Shown here: piece after piece, positions 1-7,433 of the stretch | Layout of the letters: each line of letters opens with the position of its first letter | How positions within the stretch are numbered: the stretch's first letter is position 1 | Assembly (NCBI GenBank): GCA_003209425.1 | Contig: QCRB01000001.1 | Location: 1-44,025 of the forward strand | DNA from: Prochlorococcus sp. AG-459-E08 | Lineage (GTDB): Bacteria; Cyanobacteriota; Cyanobacteriia; PCC-6307; Cyanobiaceae | Direction: 5' to 3' | DNA length: 44,025 bases | Made by a program: the position numbers and the translations under genes | Notes under the pieces: generated by a model | The model's database searches: none | Seen by the model: the letters and a program-made list of their open reading frames with translations, nothing else | Told to the model about the DNA's origin: nothing

Positions 1-232
1 CAAAACCATTTTGGTTAGCCTCAATACCGTTAAGATTACCCTCAAGGGTTGCAATATCTTCACTAACTTCGTTAATGAATGTTTTGCTGTCAAGTCTTGA
101 AGAAATTTTTTTCCTGCTACGAGCGTAGCTGTTTATTTCTTCTAAATTGACAACTTCGGAAGCTTGCGCAGCTATAGGAGCAATTAAGCTCATAGTTGCA
201 CCTGCTACCAACAATTGTTGGAAGAGTTTCAT
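1..232 (-). CDS. Cyanobacterial outer-membrane porin, N-terminal fragment
   Basis: The first 77 codons of a gene that runs off the left edge. The ATG is the complement of 230-232. The N-terminus is a clear Sec signal peptide: MKLF, a hydrophobic stretch, then a likely cleavage after AQA around residue 24. The mature part starts SEVVNLEEINSYARS and continues with DSKTFINEVSEDIATLEG, which resembles the start of the SLH-type (SomA/SomB-like) porins of marine picocyanobacteria, where an SLH region anchors the beta-barrel to the cell wall. The barrel itself lies outside the window, so pore type and substrate cannot be judged. It forms a monocistronic-looking unit with a leader of more than 100 nt before glyQ. 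Family call is from recognised N-terminal similarity; barrel identity is inference. Confidence 0.75.
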   Translation of the reverse strand, partial: MKLFQQLLVAGATMSLIAPIAAQASEVVNLEEINSYARSRKKISSRLDSKTFINEVSEDIATLEGNLNGIEANQNGF

Positions 233-273
233 TTTACCTCACACGTAAAAAAACCCAATAAAATAAAGGGTAC

Positions 274-293
274 TAACACTGTATCGGGTGTTA
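274..293 (-). other. Short inverted repeat in porin 5' leader
   Basis: TAACAC at 274-279 and GTGTTA at 288-293 form a 6-bp stem with an 8-nt loop, about 40 nt upstream of the porin start. It could be a hairpin in the 5' leader or part of an operator. No T-run follows it, so a terminator is unlikely. Confidence 0.2.
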
Positions 294-360
294 CATTAAA
301 AGAAAGGATTATAAGTTGCAAATAGATGTATATTTTTATACAGATTATTCTTTTGAAAAA

Positions 361-1236
361 TTATTTAGTTCTTTTTATTAATGGATAATCAAGAGATTCT
401 CTCTCCTCAATCCAAGATGATGCAACTTCTCTTGCTAATTGTCTGATTTTTTCAATATATTGAGCACGATCAGTAACTGAAATTACCCCCCGCGCATCAA
501 GCAAATTAAAGGTATGGCTACATTTTAAAACAAAATCTAAGGCGGGATAAGTTAATTTTTTCTCAATTAATGAATTAGCCTCGACTTGGTAAATTTCAAA
601 AAGCTTTCTGAGGTTATCAGGATTAGATTCAGTAAAATTAAATGCACATTGACTCTTTTCAAATTGAAGCCATATATCACTATATTTCAAATTTTTGTTC
701 CAATCCAGATCCCAAATGCTTTCCTTATCTTGCAAGAACATTGCGATTCTCTCCAAACCATATGTAATTTCAATTGGTATTGGTTTACAATCGACACCGC
801 CACATTGTTGGAAATAGGTAAATTGAGTAACTTCCATACCGTCTAACCATACTTCCCAACCTACACCCCAAGCTCCAAGTGTTGGCGACTCCCAATTATC
901 CTCAACAAATCTAATATCATGATCATTTGGGTTAATTCCCAGAGCTTCTAAAGATGTTAAATATCTTTCCTGTATACCATCAGGAGATGGCTTTATTATT
1001 ACTTGATATTGAAAGTAATGTTGAGCACGGTTCGGATTATCTCCAAATCTTCCATCTGTGGGTCTTCTACATGGTTCGACATATGCGACTGACCAAGGTT
1101 CTGGTCCAATAGCTCTCAAAAATGTATGAGGATTCATTGTGCCGGCGCCCTTTTCCGTATCGTAAGGCTGCATGACTAAACAACCTTCATTAGCCCAAAA
1201 ATTATTCAGAGTTTGGATTATGTCCTGGAAAAACAT
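361..1236 (-). CDS. glyQ: Glycine--tRNA ligase alpha subunit
   Basis: GlyQ is the catalytic alpha chain of the bacterial alpha2-beta2 glycyl-tRNA synthetase, a cytoplasmic enzyme charging tRNA-Gly. The protein (291 aa from the ATG complementing 1234-1236; a TTG one codon upstream is also possible) is close to the usual ~300 aa. It shows the family hallmarks: [20 protein letters not shown] near the N-terminus, [65 protein letters not shown] and EITYGLERI. The beta subunit (glyS) is not in this window, as is common in cyanobacteria where the two genes are unlinked. It follows the DUF1824 gene after a 148-nt gap and is probably transcribed separately. Confidence 0.97.
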   Translation of the reverse strand: MFFQDIIQTLNNFWANEGCLVMQPYDTEKGAGTMNPHTFLRAIGPEPWSVAYVEPCRRPTDGRFGDNPNRAQHYFQYQVIIKPSPDGIQERYLTSLEALGINPNDHDIRFVEDNWESPTLGAWGVGWEVWLDGMEVTQFTYFQQCGGVDCKPIPIEITYGLERIAMFLQDKESIWDLDWNKNLKYSDIWLQFEKSQCAFNFTESNPDNLRKLFEIYQVEANSLIEKKLTYPALDFVLKCSHTFNLLDARGVISVTDRAQYIEKIRQLAREVASSWIEERESLDYPLIKRTK

Positions 1237-1384
1237 CAAATTTGAGAAAGAGGGGAATTCACATCAATTCCATTAAACATAATAACAAAGCCTAAAAAGA
1301 ATTTTTTGAATTCTAATTTCTGAAAAGCATTATCTGGTAAAAAGATTTCATAAAATAAATCCTTAAAAAAACATTAATTAGAAA

Positions 1385-1774
1385 TTAAATATGAAAAAAA
1401 TCTAATGGCAATGGTCCAAAAGTATTAGATTCTTCATCATCTTGATCATATTGACATGTTATTAAAATTCCTTCTCCGAGACCATTTTCAGATCTAACAA
1501 AAACATTACCAGTTTTTTGGTTACCTTTTAAAAAAACACTTCCATCAGCATGAAGCGAGTCTAAATTACCAAATTTAATTTTGGGATATTTTTTAGAAAT
1601 TGATTGTAATGCTTCAATAGCCTTATTATCAAAAGGTGCCATTATGCCTATTGTTATCCAATCGGCATCAAAAATATTAGCTTCTAGTTCTTCTGATAGT
1701 TTTTTTACTTGACTTTTGCTTAGTATTGGAGCAGTTCTTAGAATATTTAAATCAACTAATTTATTAATTTCCAT
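1385..1774 (-). CDS. DUF1824 family protein
   Basis: A 129-aa protein recognised as the cyanobacteria-restricted DUF1824 family. Visible family features are the N-terminal NILRTAPILSK, the central ADWITIGIMAP, and the C-terminal EGILITCQYDQDDEESNTFGPLPLDFF. It has no signal peptide or membrane segment, so it is presumably soluble. The biochemical role is unknown. An ATG complementing 1772-1774 is preferred as start; an in-frame TTG six codons upstream would add MYKINL. It lies 30 nt downstream of the MIF-like gene on the same strand, which suggests one transcript of small ORF, MIF-like gene and DUF1824. Confidence 0.7.
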   Translation of the reverse strand: MEINKLVDLNILRTAPILSKSQVKKLSEELEANIFDADWITIGIMAPFDNKAIEALQSISKKYPKIKFGNLDSLHADGSVFLKGNQKTGNVFVRSENGLGEGILITCQYDQDDEESNTFGPLPLDFFHI

Positions 1775-1804
1775 TAAATTAATTTTATACAAAAATCAAA
1801 TCTT

Positions 1805-2137
1805 TTAACCAAAGGTTCTTCCATTCCAAGCCCACATCGAAGCAGGTACATCCTCAAAAGAAATATAGATCTTATCTATTGGGATTCCTATTTTCTCATA
1901 TATAAAATTAGATATTGGCGTTGCCATTTCTGAAGGATTTAAAGAGCCTATTGACTTAATCTCTAAAAAGCAACAAGGACTTTCATCTTCAAAATACATT
2001 TCGGAATTATCATCTAATTTAGCCATAACAAATCTTTTTGATTTATTTGTTAAAGATGAAACTAATGTTGAGATATCTTCAAGTAATTTTTTCTTATCCT
2101 TTATTTTTGCAGTAGTAGAAACATTAATGTAAGGCAT
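1805..2137 (-). CDS. MIF-like tautomerase family protein
   Basis: A 110-aa protein of the macrophage migration inhibitory factor / phenylpyruvate tautomerase family, of typical length (~115 aa). Proline directly follows the initiator Met, giving the N-terminal catalytic Pro1 after Met removal. Lys in the KRFVMAK stretch and the C-terminal IYISFEDVPASMWAWNGRTFG match the MIF fold ending. The human MIF CxxC oxidoreductase motif is absent; a CC pair is present in ESPCCFLEI. Cyanobacterial homologues have been shown to have weak tautomerase activity, but the physiological substrate is unknown. It lies 2 nt downstream of the small ORF at 2140-2310 and upstream of the DUF1824 gene. Confidence 0.88.
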   Translation of the reverse strand: MPYINVSTTAKIKDKKKLLEDISTLVSSLTNKSKRFVMAKLDDNSEMYFEDESPCCFLEIKSIGSLNPSEMATPISNFIYEKIGIPIDKIYISFEDVPASMWAWNGRTFG

Positions 2138-2139
2138 AA

Positions 2140-2310
2140 TTATGCAGCTAAGTTATCTTTTTGAAAATCAATTTGTAGATTAAAAGTTTTATTTTTTAAA
2201 ACTTTTTTTGATGAAAGATACGCCATATCATATGTACTTATTCCGTTTTTATAGGGATCGAAAAGGGCATTTTTAGATCTGTTTTTTTTGCTCCTTTTTA
2301 TTTCAATCAT
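2140..2310 (-). CDS. Small hypothetical protein (56 aa)
   Basis: A 56-codon reading frame with an ATG complementing 2308-2310 and a TAA at 2140-2142. It begins MIEIKRSKKNRSKNALFDPY and ends QKDNLAA. It is basic at the N-terminus and has no membrane segment or recognisable domain. It is supported by its tight spacing (2 nt) to the MIF-like gene and by ordinary codon usage for this genome. It could be a conserved picocyanobacterial small protein; function unknown. Confidence 0.5.
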   Translation of the reverse strand: MIEIKRSKKNRSKNALFDPYKNGISTYDMAYLSSKKVLKNKTFNLQIDFQKDNLAA

Positions 2311-2462
2311 TATAAAGTTAGATTATTAATTAATAATTTAACTTTTTTTGAATGTATGTCTAGTTTTTTTAAAAATGTTTAATTAAATGCAAAATAGATA
2401 ACTAAAACACAATTGAAATTTCTTTTTATTAAATTTAACTTACATATACATAATTTCTTATT

Positions 2463-3101
2463 TTGGAAGTTTTAAATAATTATCAAAGGAAAAAACTTGA
2501 TGAGAGTAATGATGAAGAATTTTATTCTGATCCAAAATTTGTTTATCATCTTGATGCGAACTTCAGACAAAATCTATCAGATCTATATGAAATTGAAATT
2601 GATAATTTTTCAACTGTCCTTGATTTAATGTCCAGTTGGGATAGTTATTTACCTAAAGGGAAAAAATATAAAAAAGTTATTGGGCATGGATTAAACAAAC
2701 AAGAACTTGAGAAAAATACTATTTTTGATTCTTATTGGATACAAAATTTCAATTTGAATCAAGAAATTCCTCTAGATAATGAAAGTATTGATTATTGTTT
2801 AATGATCGCAGCTTGGCAATATTTACAATACCCAGAAAATTTAACTAGAGAAGTCGCAAGAATTTTAAGTAGTCAGGGCAAATTTATTATTGCTTTTTCA
2901 AATAGAGCATTTTGGCATAAAGCTCCAAATATATGGACTTCTTCTACTGAGGAAGAGAGGGTCAAATACGTAAGAAGAGTATTAATTACAAACGGATTTA
3001 GTGAGCCAAAAGTAATTAAAAAGTTTAATCAAAAATCCCAAAATATCTTTAATTTTTTAAGTAAAGATCCTTTTTATTGTTTAATTGCCTCTAAAGAGTA
3101 A
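2463..3101 (+). CDS. SAM-dependent methyltransferase-like protein
   Basis: A 212-aa protein with a class I methyltransferase layout: an acidic/hydrophobic strand TVLDLMSSWDSYLP near residue 50 (degenerate motif I, DLMSS in place of GxGxG), an IDYCLMIAAWQYLQYPE motif typical of the Methyltransf_11 post-motif region, then EVARILSSQGKFIIAFSNR and a C-terminal ISSKDPFYCLIAS-like strand. The substrate is not known; related cyanobacterial proteins are annotated only as methyltransferases. The start is TTG at 2463; no in-frame ATG lies nearby. It stands alone, divergent from the small-ORF/MIF transcript across an AT-rich 152-nt gap that likely carries both promoters. Confidence 0.7.
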   Translation: MEVLNNYQRKKLDESNDEEFYSDPKFVYHLDANFRQNLSDLYEIEIDNFSTVLDLMSSWDSYLPKGKKYKKVIGHGLNKQELEKNTIFDSYWIQNFNLNQEIPLDNESIDYCLMIAAWQYLQYPENLTREVARILSSQGKFIIAFSNRAFWHKAPNIWTSSTEEERVKYVRRVLITNGFSEPKVIKKFNQKSQNIFNFLSKDPFYCLIASKE

Positions 3102-3198
3102 ATATTACCTTTACTAGTTTTCAGACAAATCTATTAACAAAGATCTATAGCCATACTTTTAGATTTTGACTAACATTGGATAGTTAAAATTTATAATT

Positions 3199-3444
3199 AT
3201 GGGTTCTAAAAGAGAAAAATATCCTGAAAAATGCCCTTGGGATCTTGGACCTAATCAGCATTTAGCAAAAGAAGAAAACTGGACTTTAAGATTAGGAGAG
3301 GCGAACGTATGTTTTAGCAAAAATAAACTAGATAATAATTATTTTCATGTAATAAGTAATGAAAATGAAGAACAAATCTTAGCCTTTAGAGCAAGACTTC
3401 TTTATCAAAAACTACTTGATAAAGGATTTAGATTGGTGGAATGA
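3199..3444 (+). CDS. Conserved hypothetical protein (81 aa)
   Basis: An 81-aa soluble protein beginning MGSKREKYPEKCPWDLGPN with a Trp/Asn-rich N-terminal half, and ending in a likely helix (EEQILAFRARLLYQKLLDKGFRLVE). No domain is recognised. It converges on the DUF3386 gene with only 5 nt between the stop codons and no visible terminator. I take it as real because of its clean start, length and codon use; the role is unknown. Confidence 0.55.
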   Translation: MGSKREKYPEKCPWDLGPNQHLAKEENWTLRLGEANVCFSKNKLDNNYFHVISNENEEQILAFRARLLYQKLLDKGFRLVE

Positions 3445-3449
3445 AAAAT

Positions 3450-4103
3450 TTAGCTTAATAAAGAAAGTTCCTCGAAAACAAATTTTTGAGTTTTTTCTTC
3501 ATGGTCTTGGTTTAAGTATTTTATTGTTCTTGAATTTAAAAACCAATCATTATTTGAGCTTATATTTACAAATTTATCAGTATATTCTAATTTTTGGGAA
3601 TTTGGCTTAAGAGTAATTGGATCAATTTGTCGACTACAATATTTTTTACTTAGGAAACCGACTCCTGTATCTAAGAATTCATCAACAAAAATTTCAATTA
3701 TTGTTCCGTGAATTTTTCTGTAAACCATATTAATACAATCATTTTTAACTCTATATTTATCACCTTGATTCTTACCTGAAACACCCATTTCAATTCCACT
3801 TTCAGAATTTTTGAGTAAATTAAAATTATTTTCTGAATGAACAGATTTAAATTCTCTTTTTACCCTGTGAATACATACTTCAAATAACTGAGAGGCAATA
3901 TTTTTAATAATTTTCTCATCTTCTATATTTTGAATATTTGGTTTAAAGTCTTTACCTAAGAAGAATTCACCTTCATGGATATTATTATTAACAAAAAAAA
4001 TACATTTACCTTTATACCCATTAAATTGATTCTTCCAGGTATACCTTTTTTCATAAGCCTTTCGAAAAATTTCCTTACAATTGATTTCCCTTAGATTCTC
4101 CAT
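3450..4103 (-). CDS. DUF3386 family protein
   Basis: A 217-aa protein that I recognise as the cyanobacterial DUF3386 family. It has FRKAYEKRYTWKNQFNGYKGKC near the N-terminus, then an alternating beta pattern, the HRVKREF segment, a GVSGKNQGDKYRVKND segment, IHGTIIEI, and a region DTGVGFLSKKYCSRQIDPIT. The predicted structure is all-beta, with no signal peptide. The function of the family is not established. It is followed on the same strand only by the convergent small gene, and it is separated from pcb upstream by a strong terminator at 4135-4169. Confidence 0.65.
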   Translation of the reverse strand: MENLREINCKEIFRKAYEKRYTWKNQFNGYKGKCIFFVNNNIHEGEFFLGKDFKPNIQNIEDEKIIKNIASQLFEVCIHRVKREFKSVHSENNFNLLKNSESGIEMGVSGKNQGDKYRVKNDCINMVYRKIHGTIIEIFVDEFLDTGVGFLSKKYCSRQIDPITLKPNSQKLEYTDKFVNISSNNDWFLNSRTIKYLNQDHEEKTQKFVFEELSLLS

Positions 4104-4134
4104 AAAGCTTTAAAATAAGTTAAATAATTCTACA

Positions 4135-4169
4135 AAAAAAAACCTCCCTGTTAGAGGGGAGGTTTTTTA
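4135..4169. terminator. Rho-independent terminator, probably bidirectional
   Basis: AACCTCCC at 4141-4148 pairs perfectly with GGGAGGTT at 4157-4164 (8-nt loop), flanked by an A-run before and a T-run after, so it works as an intrinsic terminator in either direction. It sits 11-16 nt past the pcb stop codon and is best read as the pcb terminator on the minus strand. It is the most GC-rich hairpin near these genes. Confidence 0.9.
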
Positions 4170-4179
4170 TTAAATTGAA

Positions 4180-5238
4180 CTAGTTTTGAGTAATTTTAGT
4201 ATTTTCAATATTGTCAAAAGCTTGACCAATTTTTTTAAAGTCAAATCCCATTGCTCTTAAGGCATGCCAAAGATGACCTTGTAAGAAAAAGAATCCTAAA
4301 TAGAAATGAGTATTAGCGAGCCAAGCTCTTGAGCTGTATGTTCCTGAACCTAAATCAACTGTATCAGTAAAATAAGGTGCAAATTCAAATTGAAGCTTTA
4401 AAGGCTCACCATATAAATCAACTGGATATATGGTTGTGTTTGATGCACACCAAAAAGCAGCAACAAAAGCCATATAAGAAACACCAACTACTGAGTAAGA
4501 CAGAATAGCTTCTGCGCCAAGTAATCCTTTTCCTTTGAATTCTGTATATTCTCCAAATTGTTTAGTACAAATATGGAAAACTCCTCCAATTATTTCAAGG
4601 AAAGCTAAGAAAGCATGTCCTCCCATAACATCTTCAAGGCTATCAATTTTTAGAAAATCAAATTGATGATTCCAGATAGCAGCAATATCTAAATTGTAAA
4701 CAACTTGTCTTGTAGATCCTATCGCTGGGTCGTAAATCCCATGTATTCGAGCCCATTCCACAAACATTATTGCTCCAAGACCAAGAAAGATAAGATGATG
4801 ACCAAGAATAAAAGTTAATTTATCTGGATCATCCCACTCAAAATCAAATTTTTGTGGCTTACTATTCTCTGGATAGTCTCCAAGATCGCCTGCAAATTTA
4901 TTTGAATGTAGTAATCCCCCAGCACCCAGTACTGCTGAGAAAATTAGATGCAATGTGCAAATTACAACAATTCCATATGGTTCTGTAATAACACCATTTT
5001 CAACGCCGCCAATTCCAATACCCGCGAGGTGAGGCAAAACAATTGCTTTCTGCGCACCCATTGGAATACTGGCGTCGTAACGAGCCAATTCGAATAATCC
5101 AAAAGCTCCTGCCCAGAACATCATTAATCCTGCATGGGCAGCATGAGCTGCTATGAATTTACCTGAACGGCCAACAACACCAGAATTCCCTGCGTACCAG
5201 TCATAGGTGACATCAGATTTTCCGTAAGTTTGTAACAC
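4180..5238 (-). CDS. Divinyl-chlorophyll a/b-binding antenna protein (Pcb)
   Basis: A 352-aa member of the Pcb/IsiA/CP43 family, the membrane-intrinsic antenna of Prochlorococcus that binds divinyl chlorophylls around photosystems. Six transmembrane helices are visible, with chlorophyll-ligand histidines in HAAHAG, HLAGIG, LHLIFSA, GHHLIFLG, GGHAFLAFLEIIGGVFH and QGHLWHALRAMGF. The large lumenal loop of CP43 is missing, as expected for Pcb. The N-terminus (QTYGKSDVTYDWYAGNSGVVGRSGKFIAAHAAHAG) looks closer to the iron-stress-linked Pcb subfamily than to the constitutive PcbA of high-light strains, as I recall those sequences. It starts with GTG and lies 143 nt downstream of isiB on the same strand, consistent with iron-linked expression. 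Family is certain; subtype is inference. Confidence 0.95.
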   Translation of the reverse strand: MLQTYGKSDVTYDWYAGNSGVVGRSGKFIAAHAAHAGLMMFWAGAFGLFELARYDASIPMGAQKAIVLPHLAGIGIGGVENGVITEPYGIVVICTLHLIFSAVLGAGGLLHSNKFAGDLGDYPENSKPQKFDFEWDDPDKLTFILGHHLIFLGLGAIMFVEWARIHGIYDPAIGSTRQVVYNLDIAAIWNHQFDFLKIDSLEDVMGGHAFLAFLEIIGGVFHICTKQFGEYTEFKGKGLLGAEAILSYSVVGVSYMAFVAAFWCASNTTIYPVDLYGEPLKLQFEFAPYFTDTVDLGSGTYSSRAWLANTHFYLGFFFLQGHLWHALRAMGFDFKKIGQAFDNIENTKITQN

Positions 5239-5280
5239 TTGATTTAAGTAAACAGCAAGTTGAGCTTATTGCTAATCAGT

Positions 5281-5331
5281 ATGTTTTTTACATGTTCTTT
5301 ACAGATTTAATTACTTATGTAAAAAAAACAT
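5281..5331. other. AT-rich inverted repeat between isiB and pcb
   Basis: ATGTTTTTTACAT (5281-5293) is matched by ATGTAAAAAAAACAT (5317-5331), near-complementary apart from two extra bases. It lies 43-93 nt upstream of the pcb start. It might be a regulatory operator or a weak hairpin in the isiB-pcb spacer; its composition makes chance a real possibility. Confidence 0.25.
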
Positions 5332-5381
5332 ATTTTGAAAGAACAAATGTTACACATAAGCAAAGGAATATCTTTGAAGGT

Positions 5382-5906
5382 TTACGCCAATGAAGGGATT
5401 TCGCCCTTCAGCTGAGAAGCCCATGTTTCCAGACGTGAATCAGTCAAATCAGATTCACTGTCCTCATCAAGAGGTAATCCGCAAAAGCTTTCTCCAATAA
5501 CGCTTTTAGACTCATCAAATGTATAAGAAGATTTATCTACATAACCAACCATTTCGGCACCTGCTTTAGTGAAGTAGCTATGAAGTTCTTCCATGGCATC
5601 GCAGTAATTTTCTGTATAGGTAGAAGAATCTCCTAAACCAAAAATTGCAACCTTTTTCCCTGACAAACTAAGTTCACCAATTTCCTCTAAGATTGAATCC
5701 CATGCAGTTCCCGACCTTTCTTCATCTGCTCCAGTGTTCCAAGTTGGTATCCCACAGATAATTCCATCAAGTCCTTCGAACTCTGAAAGATCATCTACAT
5801 CAGATACGTCCTTTGGTGCTTCTGCTGAAGAGATAAAGTTGTGAAGACGATCTGCTACGTCTTCAGTTTTTCCAGTTGTAGTTGCGTAATAAATTCCTAC
5901 GGTCAT
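5382..5906 (-). CDS. isiB: Flavodoxin
   Basis: A 174-aa long-chain flavodoxin, the FMN electron carrier that replaces ferredoxin in photosynthetic electron transport under iron limitation. The phosphate-binding loop is the N-terminal YYATTTGKTEDVADRL; FMN isoalloxazine-contact loops are seen as GIPTWNTGADEERSGTAWD (50s-60s loop with Trp) and FGLGDSSTYTENYCDAMEEL (90s loop). Length and the ~20-residue insertion before the end fit cyanobacterial IsiB. It is the first gene of a probable isiB-pcb unit and is divergent from the AhpC/TSA-like gene. A hairpin lies in its last codons (5391-5410). No clear Fur box could be picked out by eye upstream. Confidence 0.96.
   Translation of the reverse strand: MTVGIYYATTTGKTEDVADRLHNFISSAEAPKDVSDVDDLSEFEGLDGIICGIPTWNTGADEERSGTAWDSILEEIGELSLSGKKVAIFGLGDSSTYTENYCDAMEELHSYFTKAGAEMVGYVDKSSYTFDESKSVIGESFCGLPLDEDSESDLTDSRLETWASQLKGEIPSLA
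5391..5410 (-). other. Hairpin at the 3' end of isiB
   Basis: TGAAGGG (5391-5397) and CCCTTCA (5404-5410) form a 7-bp stem with a 6-nt loop inside the last codons of isiB. No T-run follows in the direction of transcription, so this is not a classical terminator. It could stabilise the isiB message or lower read-through into pcb. Confidence 0.35.
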
Positions 5907-6049
5907 AACTTCAAAATGTTTACCTTAAAATAATAAAATCTAAAAACGTTAAATTTATTTCTTTAAAAACTTTTTCGTGTAAAATTTTATACTATTTAAG
6001 GTTAGAAAAATCTTTAAAAAATTATTCACATAAAATTATTTAAAACATC

Positions 6050-6784
6050 GTGAGTGCCAAATTTCAAAATGATATTAGTAATCTTGTTGAAGAACTTAGA
6101 TTATATGGGGCTGCCGATTTTAAATTAATTGTTTTGCTTGGTTTGTTGGGTGATTTTGACAGCTTTGAATATGCAATAAATTTAAAAAATTTTATCGATA
6201 ATCATCAAGATAAAAATTTAGATATTTTTGCCATTGCTATTGGCAGCCAAAAGGGAAAACAAAAATTCTGTAAATTCACTGGCTTTCGTCAAGAAAATTT
6301 AATAGTTGTTTCTGATAATGAAATACATAATAATCTAAAAGTATCAAGAGGTTTAGATATAGGTTTAGGAGGTTGGATCAATATGCTTTTGATGCTATCA
6401 GGGATAAATTCCTATAAAACAATTAAAGAAGTTATTAGAGGTTATACAGGCGACCGAAATGCAAAGCAAATTTATGATGAATTTGACAAAATTGACGTTT
6501 TAAAATCTCTTAAATTATCAGGAAATTCTTTTAAAAAGGTTTTCGGAGATGGTTATTTGAGACCATTCGAATTGGCAACATTTAGGTTGAATAATATGAA
6601 TGAAATAATACAAAATTGGAGTGATTATATTATTCATGCAAAATATCTTCCTCAAAGAGGAGCTTCCTTTTTATTAAATGATAAAAATCAAATTATTTAT
6701 AAATTTTTTTCAAGTGATGTCCTTGGGTATTCATCAAATATGAGAGATCCTTTAGGATTTTTATCTGATTTAATTAAAGAATAA
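6050..6784 (+). CDS. AhpC/TSA-like (thioredoxin-fold) protein
   Basis: A 244-aa protein of the cyanobacterial AhpC/TSA family (peroxiredoxin-like, AhpC-TSA_2 group). Features are the opening KLIVLLGLLGDFDSFEYAINL, the central FCKFTGFRQENLIVVSDNEIHNNL, the GGWINMLLMLSGINS helix, the RGYTGDRNA motif, and the C-terminal LRPFELATFRLNNMNEIIQNWSDYIIHAKYLPQRGASFLL. The usual CxxC or peroxidatic Cys is not evident at the strand 1-helix 1 junction (LLGDFDSFEY there), so catalytic peroxidase activity is doubtful. The start is GTG at 6050. It is divergent from isiB across 143 nt and is 15 nt upstream of the SemiSWEET gene, so the two are probably cotranscribed. Confidence 0.7.
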   Translation: MSAKFQNDISNLVEELRLYGAADFKLIVLLGLLGDFDSFEYAINLKNFIDNHQDKNLDIFAIAIGSQKGKQKFCKFTGFRQENLIVVSDNEIHNNLKVSRGLDIGLGGWINMLLMLSGINSYKTIKEVIRGYTGDRNAKQIYDEFDKIDVLKSLKLSGNSFKKVFGDGYLRPFELATFRLNNMNEIIQNWSDYIIHAKYLPQRGASFLLNDKNQIIYKFFSSDVLGYSSNMRDPLGFLSDLIKE

Positions 6785-6799
6785 TTTACAAACTCTTCT

Positions 6800-7063
6800 A
6801 TGAATGTAGACATATTTGGATATCTTGCCGCGATTTTAACAACAGCTGCATTTCTTCCTCAATTGATAAAGACTCTAAAAACAAAAAAGGCAGATGATGT
6901 TTCTTTGACAACTTTAATAATGTTCATTATTGGAGTTTTTTCTTGGATTATTTACGGTTATAAAATTTCTTCCACACCAATATTGATTGCTAATTTAGTA
7001 ACCTTAATTTTAAATCTCCTAATATTAATTTCAAAATTATATTTTTCAAAAATCTTAAGTTAA
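6800..7063 (+). CDS. SemiSWEET family sugar transporter
   Basis: An 87-aa three-helix membrane protein of the bacterial SemiSWEET (half-SWEET, PQ-loop) family, which dimerises to form a facilitative sugar channel in the plasma membrane. The PQ motif is in AAFLPQLIKTLKTKKADDVSL, after TM1; TM2 contains the family's MFIIGVFSWIIYG and TM3 follows. Length matches the family (~85-95 aa). The likely substrate is a sugar such as sucrose or glucose, but it cannot be told from sequence. It lies 15 nt after the AhpC/TSA-like gene. Confidence 0.9.
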   Translation: MNVDIFGYLAAILTTAAFLPQLIKTLKTKKADDVSLTTLIMFIIGVFSWIIYGYKISSTPILIANLVTLILNLLILISKLYFSKILS

Positions 7064-7139
7064 GAATAATAACCTGAATAGTATTAAATTATTAGACATT
7101 ACTTAAATAATATTTATTATAGAACTAAAATTTCTGATC

Positions 7140-7364
7140 TTGAAAACTTCAAAATGCTGGGTTTGGTTTAAAGGTAGTTTTAATAATGGTGGTTTTTGGA
7201 AAGAGGGATTTTCTTGTACTTTTGATGAGAAGCCAGGGGTTTTAATAGAAAGCCCTGCTTATGTTACTTGTAGAGTTCCAAGTTGGAGAGTTTCGACTAA
7301 AGAACCAGAAGATTTAAATAAAAGTCCTTTAATTCCTGAAAAAGCAATCTGGAAAATAATTTAA
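7140..7364 (+). CDS. Conserved hypothetical protein (74 aa)
   Basis: A 74-aa soluble protein rich in Trp, Cys and Lys: SKCWVWFKGSFNNGGFW, an acidic middle, VTCRVPSWRVST, and a C-terminal LIPEKAIWKII. It starts at TTG (7140), as no ATG is available. It shows no recognised domain. The regular Trp/aromatic spacing suggests a small beta-rich fold. It is probably a picocyanobacterial conserved protein of unknown role; it stands alone between the SemiSWEET gene and the AEC permease. Confidence 0.5.
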   Translation: MKTSKCWVWFKGSFNNGGFWKEGFSCTFDEKPGVLIESPAYVTCRVPSWRVSTKEPEDLNKSPLIPEKAIWKII

Positions 7365-7433
7365 TTTATCCATGCGTTAAAAAAACTTTTTGACTGTGCG
7401 ACGGCAAGTTAATATTGCTTTATTGAATATTAA

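Noticed and set aside
586-846. Open frame antisense to glyQ on the plus strand
   Set aside because: It is a shadow of the conserved glyQ sequence and has no domain or start signal of its own.
5907-6049. Possible Fur box upstream of isiB
   Set aside because: Only AT-rich sequence is visible and no 19-bp palindrome close to the Fur consensus could be picked out by eye.
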